Origin: Bacteroidaceae bacterium
GTDB taxonomy: Bacteria > Bacteroidota > Bacteroidia > Bacteroidales > Bacteroidaceae
DNA: 64,000 bases
Reading direction: 5' to 3'
Assembly: GCA_017547205.1 (NCBI GenBank)
Contig: JAFYQH010000006.1
Span: 41,495-105,494, forward strand
Position 1 is the stretch's first letter. Every line of letters starts with the position of its first letter. Below the pieces are notes generated by a model. That model had not been told where the DNA came from and did no database searches. It saw only the letters and a list, made by a program, of their open reading frames with translations. This document shows positions 63,986-64,000 of this stretch, piece after piece. Made by a program: the position numbers and the translations under genes.

Positions 63986-64000
63986 ATATTTTTATATCAG

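Larger units (their letters stand above)
62599..64000 (-). mobile_element. ISAon1-type (ISL3 family) insertion sequence, right end at or beyond the window edge
   Basis: The stretch contains both parts of an ISAon1-family transposase on the minus strand and a promoter at 63978-63985. The left edge is set near GGCTCACCTG (62599), 24 bases after the transposase stop, but terminal inverted repeats could not be matched because the other end may lie beyond 64000. Confidence 0.65.

Overview
The window looks like the chromosome of a gut or oral member of the order Bacteroidales (Bacteroidaceae/Prevotellaceae type); the species cannot be fixed from this sequence. The evidence is two SusC/SusD pairs, GH92 and GH130 glycosidases, many lipoproteins, a BspA-type leucine-rich repeat protein, PorX and PorW homologues, and repeated promoters of the Bacteroidetes form (TTTG, about 20 bases, then TAnnTTTG or TATCTTCG).

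Left part (1-16.2 kb). A partial PEP carboxykinase gene leaves the window at base 1. It is divergent from upp (uracil phosphoribosyltransferase). Behind upp lie a 123-bp tandem repeat and a perfect 44-bp palindromic terminator. Next, all on the minus strand, is a mannoside block: GH5_7-like endo-mannanase, ROK sugar kinase, two GH92 alpha-mannosidases, then an OMF-MFP-RND efflux operon, then a GH130 mannoside phosphorylase with its own promoter. Together these enzymes could trim alpha- and beta-mannosides (host N-glycan or mannan) and phosphorolyse the last beta-mannosyl bond.

Middle part (16.5-42.4 kb, plus strand). etfB-etfA-acyl-CoA dehydrogenase form a tight operon, followed by an SlyD-type isomerase and aroC. 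Then come a large membrane protein of unknown function and a PD40 (TolB-like) lipoprotein carrying a CXXCH haem motif. Two successive FAS1-lipoprotein/SusC/SusD sets follow, with no glycosidase or regulator beside them. They end at a strong terminator, followed by a class III sirtuin and a rubredoxin.

Accessory patch (42.4-48.4 kb). A TATCTTTG promoter leads into about 400 nt that fold into many local hairpins and one long 3' stem, with no plausible ORF. It precedes a PD-(D/E)XK-like protein, a BspA-like LRR protein with a C-terminal tail like those of type IX secretion cargo, and a 58-residue peptide. An AAA/DUF4143 ATPase gene follows, flanked by two copies of the 3' end of ygiQ, which suggests insertion with target duplication.

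Right part (48.4-60.1 kb). The minus-strand set ygiQ, small protein, tsaE, porX, porW and a small membrane protein is divergent from two FKBP isomerases, an Lrp/AsnC regulator and a fused C26 amidotransferase-M19 dipeptidase.

Right end (60.2-64 kb). A 3' fragment of a tRNA-Pro(GGG) gene with its terminator marks the probable edge of an integrated element. Inside are an AAA/DUF234-type ATPase, an integrase reduced to its N-terminal arm-binding domain, and an ISAon1-type (ISL3) insertion sequence whose transposase is split over two frames and whose far end lies at or beyond the window edge.
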